A stretch of 64,000 nucleotides of DNA from Pseudofabraea citricarpa (lineage: Eukaryota; Ascomycota; Leotiomycetes; Helotiales; Dermateaceae). Location of the stretch: positions 434,001-498,000 of the forward strand of contig JAPWGK010000016.1 of the NCBI GenBank assembly GCA_029641185.1, written 5' to 3'. The notes under the pieces are model-generated. The model saw nothing but the letters and a program-made list of their open reading frames with translations. It was not told where the DNA came from and did no database searches. Shown here one piece after another: positions 13,410 through 25,602 of this stretch; position 1 is the first letter of the stretch, and each line of letters starts with the position of its first letter. A program made the position numbers and the translations under genes.

Positions 13410-13675
13410 GCGGGGTTGGATCTGGAGATCTTGTTTTTGTACCCTTATATCTGTCTGATTAGATAGTTTACTTCGTAGACGGCGCCTTCATAATCACATA
13501 CACGTTTGATACTGCAAAGAATACGAGTCATTGTTGACAGGCTCTATAATAACTTCTGGCCTATGCTGATAGCCAATATATCAGTCAATGAGGGGCCCCT
13601 CAGACTGTTCACCGATAGGAAGAGTTCTGATAAATACATTATGTGGGCGCTTTTTGTTTCCTTTTCTTTTGGGTA

Positions 13676-15112
13676 TCATACAAAATCAACAATTCTGCTC
13701 CAAGCGCCTTCATCACCTGCTTTCCTAAACTCAACACCTTCGCCAAAATATCCAGCGTCCTGCCAAGCGACCATTGTCGCTCCATCATAAGGGCCTTGTT
13801 TTGCAGCACCATCACGTCCATCTATCCATCTGTATTCCCACATTTTGACAGAGTTAGGGCCAGCATCCTCTGATGCAATTTCCTCAGCAGGCGGCTCAAT
13901 CCAATCTTCTCCTGATTCCCTTCGATATTGTCTAATGAGCATTTCCCTCTCTTGCTCATAAATGTCCGTTTGGCCTCGCGTAAGTAATTGATCTGCAGCT
14001 CCAGTGATCTCATTAATGGCTTGTCGAATCCTGACTTGTTCTGGATCCTCGGCCGCCTTTTCACCATCCACGTCCATCGCGTCATCGTCAGTGTGTTTAT
14101 GCTGCTTCTTCAGTTTCCATTTCGGGATCTTCTTTGTTTTTGCTTGTCCTTTGCCCAATCTCGCCAGGGCTTCGAGGACGGACTCGCCTTTCTCGAGCCG
14201 TATTATGAGTGTTCGTAATATATCTGGGAGCAACATTGCATCGTCTTCGCGTTGCTTTTGTCGCCTTTCCTCTTCTCGCCTCTCGTGTGCCTCAGCGGCT
14301 TTCTTCATATCTTTCTTGCTTACTCCTTCCAGCCAAGTGTCATGCTTCGAATCTGGATCTACTGCTTTTCGAACAAAGTTGCCAGCATCGTCGAATCGAC
14401 CTTCTTCTTGCTCTGCTTTCATGTTGAACGCATCGACTTTGGGCGCGTTCCTTTTCAGTCCACCAGCACCTACTTCATCATCAATCCCCTCTTCTTGTGC
14501 TGCCAATTCAGCCTCCTCTTCGTCATCGCTACTTTCTTGATCATCCATTGCATGTGAGGAGAGTTTGCCTTTTGGATCCAGTGCAAAATTGCCTGATACA
14601 TGTCCACCACTCTTGCTTGCCAGGACCTGACCTTCAATCTCATCCTCTTCTAAGAACCGCACCTCTTTCCCTTTTTTGTTTTTCTTGACTTGCGCTTCAT
14701 CTTCGTCACCCTCTCCGAACTCATCATCCAGGTCTGCAAACATATCGGCGTCGTCATCGTCATCGGCTCCGTTTTTCTTCTTCCCTTCTTTCCCATAATC
14801 ATCCAATTGGTCTGCCAAATTGACCTCGCCCTTCTTTCCTCTTGCTCTTTCTTCGGCCCTGGCATCAAAACCCTCGTTCTCTGAATCACTGTCATATCCG
14901 TCGATGTTCACAGCGCCTCTTTTAGTACCACCACCGACCCCAATCACATCTGCCTCAAGCACAGCGTCGTCTTCTGGCGCATCAGCTGCAAGTGCTGAGG
15001 GGTTTCGAACGTCGAATTTTGGCTTCTTAGAAGGACCATCCTCTGCATGGTGGGTTCGAGCATATTCTTCACCAGCGCGCTTTGGTCGCGCCGCAGAATA
15101 TCTGGAAGTCAT
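13676..15112 (-). CDS. LIN1/CD2BP2-like U5 snRNP protein with GYF domain
   Basis: An intronless frame of 478 residues starting at the ATG at 15112, which gives MTSRYSAARPKRAGEEYART, a nuclear-type basic N-terminus. An in-frame extension to 15268 is open but unlikely. The middle is highly acidic with a KGKEVRFLEEDEIEGQ segment typical of LIN1/CD2BP2. The last 60 residues are a GYF domain: MWEYRW, GPYDGATMVAWQDAGYF and VEFR are the proline-peptide binding signature. In yeast and human the family associates with U5 snRNP and is released before catalysis. It is divergent from UFD1 across 273 bp, which probably contains both promoters. Confidence 0.9.
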   Translation of the reverse strand: MTSRYSAARPKRAGEEYARTHHAEDGPSKKPKFDVRNPSALAADAPEDDAVLEADVIGVGGGTKRGAVNIDGYDSDSENEGFDARAEERARGKKGEVNLADQLDDYGKEGKKKNGADDDDDADMFADLDDEFGEGDEDEAQVKKNKKGKEVRFLEEDEIEGQVLASKSGGHVSGNFALDPKGKLSSHAMDDQESSDDEEEAELAAQEEGIDDEVGAGGLKRNAPKVDAFNMKAEQEEGRFDDAGNFVRKAVDPDSKHDTWLEGVSKKDMKKAAEAHERREEERRQKQREDDAMLLPDILRTLIIRLEKGESVLEALARLGKGQAKTKKIPKWKLKKQHKHTDDDAMDVDGEKAAEDPEQVRIRQAINEITGAADQLLTRGQTDIYEQEREMLIRQYRRESGEDWIEPPAEEIASEDAGPNSVKMWEYRWIDGRDGAAKQGPYDGATMVAWQDAGYFGEGVEFRKAGDEGAWSRIVDFV

Positions 15113-15385
15113 ATTGTAGAACAGAATATTAATTGTGTCTGTAGAGTTGTGGAGCGTCCTGACTCTGGAGGCTCCAGCTCGCCCCTCTGAGGTTCGGAGT
15201 TTAGATTTGCCGATTCGCGACGTGCGCGTCATTCGTACCGCGCTTCCACCTGATAACCAAATTGGCATTTGGACCGGACAAATAGCTAAGAACCTTCGCT
15301 CACCTTTTAAAGAACTACCAGCCTTAAATCATACCTTCTCTACCTTCTCTTCTCCAATCTTGTCTTGCAACTCTCAACCACAAAG

Positions 15386-16662
15386 ATGGTAGGCCTCTCT
15401 ACTGCACTCGAGATACCTGCAGATACTAACCAAGCTTCAGTTTAACCCAGGTTACTACGATCAAGATGATCCCATAGCCATGTACCAGATGATGCGCCAG
15501 CGGGCGGCGGGGGGTGTTCGAAAGAGATTTGATGAATACTACAGAGTCTATCCCACTGTTATGATGTCTGGCCCAGAACGAGAGGATCTCAACTTTGGCG
15601 GCAAGATCTTCATGCCACCTTCTGCGCTGGAGAAGCTCACAAGACTCGAAATTCAGTACCCTATGATGTTCGAGGTCATCAATGGCAACACCAGTACGCA
15701 TACACATGCAGGTGTTCTGGAGTTCACCGCAGAAGAAGGCAAGGTGTATATGCCACACTGGGTAAGTTAAGGTCTTTGCAACTCGGACCTCTCGTTCTAA
15801 CAGACTGCAGATGATGCAAACCCTCCTATGTGATACCGGAGATCTTCTACAGATCAAATCCACCGACCTGCAGCTTGCTCGGTTTGTCAAGATTCAGCCT
15901 CAATCCACAAATTTCCTCGATATCTCCGATCCTAAAGCCGTGCTCGAGATGGCATTCCGACAATTCTCGGCCGTCACGAAAGGCGATATTTTCAAGTTTA
16001 AATACAACGATACAGTCTATGACGTTGCAGTTCTCGAGGTCAAGCCGGAGAGCGACAAAATGGGTGTCAGCATGATAGAAACAGATGTTGAGGTCGATTT
16101 TGCCCCACCCGTGGGATACGTCGAGCCCGAGCGGACAAGAGGTAGTGGAACAAGCACACCAAGAAGTATGGGAGGATTACCTGCAGGAGGTCTCCTACAC
16201 AGCCAGAGCACCATGGCGCAAGCCATCAACTACGATGCCATCGCACCATCGGCAAATGTCGCAGCAATGGGGGCTAAAGCGCTTTCATCCCATTTCCTCA
16301 CAGGCGGACAAAAGCTTAACGCGAAGAAGGGAGGTAAATCCTCTGCGCCGCTTACTCCTCAAGCTTCCACCCCAGTAGCTGGCCGATCCACCAACCCTCC
16401 AACAGTCGTTCGAAGAACTAACGGACCTCAACCACTACGGTTGCCACCAAACAAGCTCTTCTTCGGATACGAGATCAAGCCTGTAAAGACACAGGCGGAC
16501 AAGGATAAGGAGAACGCGGAAGCTGCACAACCTCATTTCGCAGGCCAAGGGCAGACGTTAAGAGGAGGAGCGGTAAAAAAGGGGAAGGGTATCGAGGAGG
16601 AGCCCAAGCCAGAGCCGAAAGCACCCAGTTCTGGACACCGGCTGGATGGAAGAAAAGTGTAG
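15386..16662 (+). CDS. UFD1: Ubiquitin fusion degradation protein 1
   Basis: UFD1 pairs with Npl4 to adapt Cdc48/p97 to ubiquitylated substrates in ERAD. Three exons, 15386-15388, 15441-15761 and 15811-16662, encode 391 residues. Exon 1 is only the ATG: the 52-nt intron (GTAGGC donor, TACTAAC branch, TTCAG acceptor) begins right after it and the next exon reads FNPGYYDQDDPIAMYQM. The Ufd1 double-psi barrel follows: GGKIFMPPSALEKLTRLEI, PMMFEV, GVLEF and, after intron 2, LLQIKSTDLQLARFVKIQPQ and DVEVDFAPPVGY. The C-terminal half is low-complexity with an LFFGYEI segment, as expected for Npl4/p97-binding tails. Confidence 0.95.
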
Positions 16663-18125
16663 TTATTCCTTCGGTGTTTATCTTATCCACGTTACGTATA
16701 TTTCAGGCGTTCATAGAGCACGGGATCGGATCTCAATGTGGATGGAGTTCAAGGAGCACTTACTGGGTGGAGATTAGGCATACTGGCTGCATTTGAATGA
16801 CCGGCAATTGCATGCATAGAGAATAAAATTTATTCTTCTGATACAAAGGTCTTGATTTTGTATAATTGTGTCTGTCTACTGATGGGATTTCTTTCGGCCA
16901 AGCTAGCTACAGTGATTGACGTGCTGGTTGCATCTCTTCAAGCGAAGCATAAAGCCTTGGCTGAAAATCATGGGATAACATTAGGTGGGTGTTGTGCTAT
17001 TAGTTGCTTCTATATAGTAAATATGCAGATGATACTGGTCTCTCTTGTCACATGAAATAAAGTACCTATAGCTTGATAGTTAAATCCCATTCAACCCCAT
17101 CCATGTTTCGTCCTCCTGCTTTGTCTTTCTTTAACTCTCAGTATCATAAAGCAGGCTGCCACAAGTATACTTGCGATTAATATAAAATCAACATCGGAAC
17201 ATCCTATTCTATTACACTTGTAATAACAGATTATTTCTAGCTTCCAAAATCTTAAAATAAATATTTCCTCAATTCAACTTCTTCCTTCTTCTTTGACTTG
17301 TTTTCGATAAAGTAGTTGTGAAATATTTATATTTTCTTTTCAGCTGTGGCACCAAGTACTTTAAATAGCATATTCAGATTCATCTGGTAATAGATAAGTC
17401 AGTCATTCATTTAGCTACAAGAAAGAAAAAAGAAGAAAAATATAAATTTAAGCGAGACTGGCTTACCTTGAAAGTTTTGTAATTAAGAGAAATAATCTGA
17501 TGTGATAATATTCAAATAAGTTTTTGAATATATATCAGATAGAGAAGAGTCTTACTTTTATCGCTAGAGGGAGTAGCTAGAAGAAGCTAGTTATCTCTAT
17601 TAAGATAACTTCTTTATAGCTTCATTTAGATAAGCAAGAGGAAAAGAAAGAAAAAAGGAAAGAAAGATACACTAAATACATATTATCCTTCATTCTAGAT
17701 AATCAAAGGATGCACTATTATGCTAATCTATCTATAACATTAAGAAACATAGCCTATAATCACAAGCAGCTAAAAAAGAAACCATATTTGCTAGGAGTTG
17801 GATGGTTACTATTAGTTATATATAAGCGATTCTAGAGGTCCGAATTCCGATATATAAAAGGTCACCTGGAATTGGTGGAATGTAAACCCAAAGCCTGTCA
17901 CGAGAAACATCCTGCTTAGCACCACAATAAAAGACACTCGACCAAGCACTAAAGAATATCTAGAATTGCTTGCTCCTAAGCGATTATCTCAACAGCTTTC
18001 TGAGAAGATGTCAAAGTGTCCTCTGCATCTCAATCATAAGTAACTCATACACGCTAAAGGACTAGCAACTAAGAGAGCTTCGTTTCTACCCCGGCCCCTC
18101 TCTCTTCCACCTTCCACCTCACTTA
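16663..18125. other. AT-rich intergenic island
   Basis: About 1.46 kb between the UFD1 and HDA1 stop codons. From about 17040 to 18060 base composition falls sharply, with many TATA/TTAA runs and no open frame of note. I see no transposase or terminal repeats. The composition is what an old RIP-mutated repeat would look like, but I cannot identify a parent element. Confidence 0.55.
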
Positions 18126-20637
18126 TCACTTTCCACCCTCGTCATCTGTCTCATCATCCAGCTCTCCGCATTTCTCCAAGATAAACTCTACGGCCTCGAG
18201 ACCACCTCCTTCAGTCGGACCATAGCGTCTCATCATCTGTCGTAGCCCGCTAACATCAGCTTTGACGACGTTGCCAAACTTCTTCCTGCTAACTCGTTTC
18301 GCGCTATCAATGTCACTAAAGACGGAATGGTTGGGAGACACGTAAATCAAGCTGTGGTCTTTGTACCACTTGCTCAGACGTGGATCTGTCTCACTCTTCA
18401 CAGATTTCAAGTTTCCTCTAACGAAAGCGAGTACACCTATTTTCCTGTTAGAAGATAATAAAATCAATAAGACGACGACTAACCTTGCACACGTGTATTT
18501 GTAGCCAATGGGCGAGATATCAGCAATTGCTTGATGCCGATATAAGAGTTCCCAACCCCCATTAATATCACTGGAGTACTGGCTGGCGGAATAGATAGAT
18601 AGTTGTCCCACAGATAAAGTAAGACTTCTTTTAACTGCATCTCTAGTGCAAAATCGGAGAGCTTATCTCTCTCTCCAGTGTCGCGCTTGACAAAATATTA
18701 GCCAAGGAACTATAGCATAGCACATGGAAGATAAAACTTACATTGGTATTTTCTCTGTACATAGGTACGTTGACATCTACCACTGCAAATCCCTGAGAAA
18801 TCGCCCATTCAATGTACGACGAAATCCCATCGAGCTATATTAAGTTAGATAAAATCTATAATAAGGAACAACAACCTTACCTGCCAGGCAGCTTCCGAAT
18901 CTATGTTATCATTATATCGATCCGGATAGCAGACGACATCGGGTCTGATGATAATTAGTTTCTACCCCTAAAGAATGGGATAAATGCTTACGGGTCGTGT
19001 ATGATCAATAAAATTTTGGAGGCTTTCCACAGACCTGGAGTCACCAGGATCTGGTTCTCAAATGACCTCGATAGACCATCTCTTTGAATGTATAGAGATA
19101 CCATCTTGAATTTCTCCCCGAGTTCTCTTCGCTTGCTTGATTGCACTATCTCGTTAAGAGCAATCGCATCCTCTTTAATAAAAGAAACGTCTGTTACCCC
19201 CTCTCTCATACACTCCCAATAAGGAGCCTGCTGACGTTGAACCTGCTTCAGAACTTTATCGGCCGTTTCGTTCAATGGATGGTCCTTAATAGATATTCGC
19301 TCTGGAGGTTCCCCCATGAGGGTTTTAGCAACAGCGAGCGCAGATTTGGATATCGCTCGAAGGTTATAGCCGCCTTCTAGACACACAGCAACCTTTCCAT
19401 TTGCCAAAGACATCAACATGTGTGTCATGTGCGAATAGCATGCTGGGGAAACAAAACATCCTCCCAAATCGTCACCTGCTGCGGCGTCAAATCCAGCCGA
19501 GACAATTACCAGGTCCGGATTGAATTCTTGAGCAATTGGCATGACAATGCGCTGAAATGCAGCCAAATATTCACCGTCACCCATACCTTGTGCATCCCAG
19601 GGAATATTGACGTTTCGTCCCATACCAGGGCCTGCGCCAACGCTGCTCATTCCTCCATCGGGTGTACCATCATCATTCTGGCCAGGGTAGAATTCGCCGT
19701 TCATATAAACATGGAGGGAGATGTATAAGACGTTTGGATCCTGATAAAACATAGTTTGCACTCCGTTTCCATGATGGACGTCCCAGTCGAGAATGAGGAC
19801 TTTTCGGCAAAGCTCGGGGTACTCAATCATGCAGACTTTCGCAGCGATAGGTACGTTATTGAAAATACAGAAGCCCATCGAGTAAGTAGGTTCTGCATGA
19901 TGGCCAGGTGGTCGAATGACTGCGATCGCATTTTTGACCGTTCCGACAACAACATTCTTACATGTTTCTATGGCACCACCTGCAGAAATAAGTGCAGCCA
20001 TGTGTGTTAAATTTCCAACGTATAATGATCGACGGCCTTGGTCCATATCCGACGTCAGCTGCCGCAACTCAACTGAAGTCTTCTGTGATAAACTCTGAAC
20101 CCAATCGAAATGGTTGATGTGATGAAGGGTACAGATTTCCTCCCGAGTCGCTTCTCTCGCCGCGATACGCCACATCCATTTAGTCGGTGAATCCTTAACA
20201 ATCTTCGCTAGATCTTCTGGGGGACCAGTGTACACCAATCCGGCATCCTTGAATTGCTGCATGATAGCTTCAATCCGTCGAGGGTCTTCAGGATGGTGTG
20301 GGTTCGATGAGAAGTCTGCATTAGCATGAAGGCGCATCCGGTCATCGTAGCAGCAGCCGGTGGGTAGGAATGCTTTCCTAGCAAGAGACGTATCCTGTGA
20401 TTCTGATGAACTTGAAGACGGAGCCTCCTCGGGGTCTAAGTCCTGCATGTCAAGATCATCGATCTTATGGATTCTTCGCGGGTCAATGGTGCCGTTTTGA
20501 CCATTGCCGTTCATTGTGGTATCATCTGGGAAACCATCCATAGGGGTATCCATTCCACTGCTTGGCTCAACACTGCTAAATGCTGAGTTGCCCATGGCTA
20601 TTCCACTATGTGAAAACATATCATGATTGAAAGCCAT
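18126..20637 (-). CDS. HDA1: Class II histone deacetylase HDA1 with Arb2 tail
   Basis: Five exons right to left, 20637-18992, 18944-18881, 18834-18742, 18685-18484 and 18436-18126, encode 771 residues; phases close at every junction. The deacetylase domain (about residues 95-425) has the catalytic run RPPGHHAEPTYSMGFCIFNN and the zinc-binding DWDVHHGNG, plus SAGFDAAAGD and LEGGYN. The exon-spliced C-terminus is an Arb2-like domain: DVVCYPDRY, YIEWAISQGFAVVDVNVP, LMGVGNSYIGIKQLL, VLAFVRGNLKSVKSETDP and LSKWYKDHSLIYV, as in yeast Hda1 and S. pombe Clr3. The N-terminal 90 residues are acidic and serine-rich. The last acceptor (ATAG) was chosen over a nearby CAG because only it keeps the frame. 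Confidence 0.93.
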
Positions 20638-21480
20638 AACTGTCTGACGGCGATCTATTGTACCGATCTAATGCACCGTGATTCTGTTTCTACGTAGAGT
20701 TTGCTAGAACCTGCCTTGATGATGCGCACTGCAGTCAAGAATGATGCGGCATTCATCCACAATAGGAAATCTGTACACTGTGCGCACTTTGTAGAGACAC
20801 AAGTGTGTATCACACAGGCGCAGGACCTTTAGAAACGTCAGCAAAGTGAGGTTGTGGAGCTGAGCCTTGGGAGAAAGCGCAAGTGTCGGACGGGTCTGGG
20901 AGAAGGATGCGCAACAGTCGCAGCGAAGGAATAAGAAGAGCAGATAGCAGCGCGTGTAATAATTTGCGCAGAGACAGATCATAACACGCTGTATTGAAAA
21001 AGTTGAAAGGTAGAGGTTACCTAGCTTGAGGGAGATAGCCGATGGCTTCGGGTGGGTGGCTGGAGGTTGCAAATGATGTTCAGCCAGACTTGTGCTGGAA
21101 AGAAGAAAAGACGAAGAGAAGACACTACAGGTTTGTAATAGGTGTTGAAGCTCGCTGCGATCAAGTAACTTGTGGTTTGTGTGAGAGTTGCTGAAGATGA
21201 TTTGCATGGAAGATGAAGAAGCACTCACCAGACCACCACACTATTTTGCGCCGACGCCTGACCTGCTTCGGCGGCAGCCTCTCTTATCTGTTAAATTCAC
21301 CACTAAACAACACGCTTATCACAAAAGATTCACCACAGCCTCCATTTTTATTACAGCGCGATGTGTCGTGGTGACGTGAGAATGCTCAGAGATGTATGTG
21401 AAGTTCAGTTCTAAAAGTTCCAGCCAACGCGAGACGAAGTCGCGTAGAATACCATCACGTGATAACCAAGAGTATGATTA
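20638..21480. promoter_or_regulatory. HDA1 upstream region
   Basis: No gene is supported here. A perfect TCACGTGA palindrome lies at 21455-21462, about 820 bp upstream of the HDA1 start. Open frames on both strands are short and low-complexity. Confidence 0.4.
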
Positions 21481-22700
21481 TTTGTCCCTTTGCAGTAAAA
21501 CGACTAAGCTAAACTAATCGTTGACATAAGGGAGCTTGTGGCCACTTGAAAGCTTTGGGAAATACTACCGGGGGTATTGTCCACTTGATGGTAGGTAGGC
21601 TGTTGTTAAAATGGGCGCCTGAACTTCAGCCTTATCAGGCCGCATGGCAAAAGATTAATTTGGTCAATGCTCTTTAAGCAAATTCAATTCAAAATTGTGT
21701 TAATATATAATAAGTCTTGTCAATATATATATCAAAAGATGTAACTTCACTTTGAATAATATACTAACCCATGGAAATTTACAAGAATTTATTCATGTTC
21801 TAGGGTTACTAGTTTACTTAGTCCTAATTCAGCTCGTAACTATATCCATTAATTTATTATAGTTTGCTTTTTATAACACCACTACTCAAAGAATAATCAT
21901 CAGATAATGCTCATTCTCAAATCTAACACGACGGACAAGAGAATGTCCCACTTGGCACTAGCATCAACCTTAGTAATATAAGCAAGGATGTTAAGGACGC
22001 GACAAGAATGCCATTTATTTAGTCAGTACGAGCTAAGAACGTTAGAATACTTAAACGTGCTTAAAAGGTTAAGAATATAATATAAGTACAAAGAAAATAT
22101 TCAAAAACTAAACCAGCCGTTAAAGTACACGACCTCGGTAATTCAGTAAACCACGAATACAGCCGCTATATTTAAGCCTTTTAAATAGTACACCCCCGAA
22201 AGAACTTAGGAGATTATTGGGCCGAGCCTCGAGAGCCTTTAAATATCACAGATAGCCCCGAGAGACTTTAAATAAATTACAAGACATTTAAGGCTAGGTC
22301 TCTAGACGGCCTCCGTATCTCTCGAATAATAAGTACTCTTTATAGCCTTGTAGCTAGATATTCTTTCCAGCGAGATTTCAAAGGAAAAGTACCAATTATA
22401 AGAGGGTTTCAGTATAAACCTCTTTATCAATTGTTATTTAGAAGTTAAAATACTTCGTTCCTCTAGGTTTTTCTTTTTATGTCAGGTAGGTAAAGTTACT
22501 AGACTTGAGGAGTCAGGTTTGACTACTAGTTCCGCTGGTTCTATACTAGTACAGTTAGCCTTACTTTTGCCTATATGTATATCGTCCTTTAGACTTACTT
22601 TATTTTATAATCGAGTCTTCTCTCCAGAATCCAGCAGTTATACGCCCGGCTCTCGCTTATATGCTACTACCTCGTCTTTCAGATTATTTCTCCAACAAAT
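21480..22700. other. AT-rich, RIP-like island
   Basis: A second AT-rich block with many stop codons in all frames. It contains near-duplicate TTTAAATA-containing segments around 22180-22275 and the decayed GAPDH fragment at 21949-22010. No intact gene is present. The mix of AT bias and a mutated gene copy fits repeat-induced point mutation, but a computed RIP index is needed. Confidence 0.55.
21949..22010 (-). pseudogene. Decayed fragment of GAPDH last exon
   Basis: Read on the minus strand this gives HSCRVLNILAYITKVDASAK, against YSRRVLDLLAYIAKVDGQSK from the last exon of the intact GAPDH gene 2.2 kb away on the same strand. Within the core most differences between the two DNA copies are C/T or G/A transitions, as in CGATATAAG versus TAATATAAG. 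No normal stop follows the last residue of the match. Weak similarity continues into the neighbouring intron sequence up to about 22050, so this looks like a DNA duplication and not a retrocopy. No other GAPDH exon is recognisable nearby. Confidence 0.7.
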
Positions 22701-22991
22701 CTGACTTCCTTCGGTTCCCTTACTTCTAAACAAGAGTATTATAACGTTTAAACGTCCAGCGAGCAACCGCATGCGTGTCCCAGATCCACCTTCACCTTCG
22801 CGTATCCCGATTCTATCTCCTGAGTATTAGCCTCCAACAACTCCCTCTCCACGCGATCCATCTCACCATCGTCGGCGTCTCTGAGAAGGAAATCCGACGG
22901 TTTATCCCTAGCGACTCACGAGTACACTCGTTGAAAGTCTTCAGCATAGACTCTACACCATAATTTATAATCACTGCTGCGGTTGTAGCAG

Positions 22992-23544
22992 TCATTGCTG
23001 AATCATTCGGTGCGTATACTGCAGAGTACTTTCGAACCGCGAGGTAAGGACATGCCGAACTCTCTCTTCATACTGGACAAGGTTTGCTAGATACTGCTGA
23101 TCTCGAGGGGGAGCAGGTGCCTGATCTCCGAGTTGCATATGCGTCCATTTCCAATTAGTAGTGTATACGGCCTCGACCATATCAGAATCGATGATATCTT
23201 CGTCAGGCTCCAGCACCGGCTCTAGCTCCGATGCATCCTGATCCTCGATGCCTGGATCCATCTCCTCATTCTCTTGATGCAGGGCCTGTCTCGATGTTAG
23301 TAAAATACAGAGAAGCCGCAGTAGGCATTACTCGTTTCTTCCACGCCCATTTACGCACTCTGGTGTTTTCCCTAGGCGCGGCGAAAGTCTCATCTTCTTC
23401 ATCGTTATCACGCTCCTCTTCAGTTCCTTGCGTGGGATCGGCACGTATCTTCTTTGGAAGTCTCGCTATTGTTTTTAGCAGAGGTAGGAGAGTGATACGC
23501 GGGGGAGATATTTGCCTGCTCCTGATCTGACGAAGCTCGTGCAT
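22992..23544 (-). CDS. Hypothetical two-exon protein
   Basis: Not recognised. Two exons right to left, 23544-23332 and 23285-22992, give 168 residues. They are joined by a 46-nt intron with GTAATG donor, TACTAAC branch point and ACAG acceptor; the intron quality is the main reason for calling a gene. The first half is basic and then acidic (ERDNDEEDE). The second half has an acidic run followed by NWKWTHMQLGDQ and a YEERVRHVLTSRFESTLQ helix. An in-frame stop lies just upstream of the ATG, and another open frame overlaps to 24076, so the 5' end may be wrong. It could also be a relic bordering the AT-rich island. Confidence 0.35.
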
Positions 23545-24234
23545 CTGGAGCGTGATACGAACTTTGCTTCAAAATACGCTGACAAGAGGCAGACGTCGAG
23601 TTACGATAACTCCACGATGCTACAGTGAGAATTCGTGGTGGATACAGTTCTGGAATACGCGCGGACTTCAACAAATTTCGTGAAGCTGGGTTATTTTTGC
23701 ATGCACAGTAGAAGTTGCCACCCGTTACTTTTCTCAAGGCGGTCCTTATCGAACAATTCCTTTTGCTAGAAAAAAAAAAAAGCATCGATACATTCGTCAG
23801 GTGGTGCGACGACATATTGCAGGAGGGAGTTGAGGAGAGAGGCTCGAGTCGAGGTGTGAGAAGACCTGGGGGGCGGGGGGAACTCTTTTTGAAGTTGGAG
23901 AAGGCTGCAGAGGCGAAGGTTGGGAATAATAAGAGAGTACTATGGGGGAAAGACGAAGGTAGACGTGCAGAATTAAATGCAAACAGGAGGGAATACAAAC
24001 AGGAGGAAAGGTGCATATAGAAGAGAAGGTGCACGCGAAAGTAGAGTTGGTGCACACTGCCCTCAATTTTTCTCATGTCTAAGAAATGTAGTTGTTTATA
24101 GGTGCTAGACTAAACCCCCATTTCTTCTACAACTCGCAATAACCATGCCTTCAGCCTCCATTCTGTAAGAGCAAGTCCAAATCAATTTCGTGACTCTTAC
24201 CGCATTGTCATAAAGATGCCTTGACAGCATATAT
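23545..24234. other. Intergenic region with a purine-rich tract
   Basis: No supported gene. The + strand is strongly purine-rich from about 23818 to 24010, including a G-run near 23868-23880. An overlapping 218-codon minus-strand frame is low-complexity and has no recognisable motif. Confidence 0.45.
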
Positions 24235-25479
<1,245 letters not shown>

Positions 25480-25486
25480 TTAGCTG

Positions 25487-25602
25487 CTGAAAAAATTGAG
25501 GGGTGTTGGCGATAAAGCTGTCGCAGCTCTCAACAGCTTGCAAGTATGACGCGATGGGGCAGGAGATGTCAAGAGGAGGATAAGGAGCTTGAAGGGACTT
25601 AC
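25487..25602 (-). other. Probable 5' leader intron of GAPDH
   Basis: Upstream of the GAPDH ATG there is a GTAAGT donor at 25602 and a TTTTTCAG acceptor ending at 25487, giving a 116-nt leader intron. Such introns are common in highly expressed fungal gpd genes. Splicing is inferred only from sequence. Confidence 0.55.

Noticed and set aside
14004..14540. 178-codon frame opposite the LIN1-like gene
   Set aside because: A serine/leucine-rich antisense shadow of the acidic coding strand.
23420..24076. 218-codon minus-strand frame overlapping the hypothetical gene
   Set aside because: Mostly F/S/P-rich sequence from the purine-rich tract read in antisense; conflicts with the better supported two-exon model.
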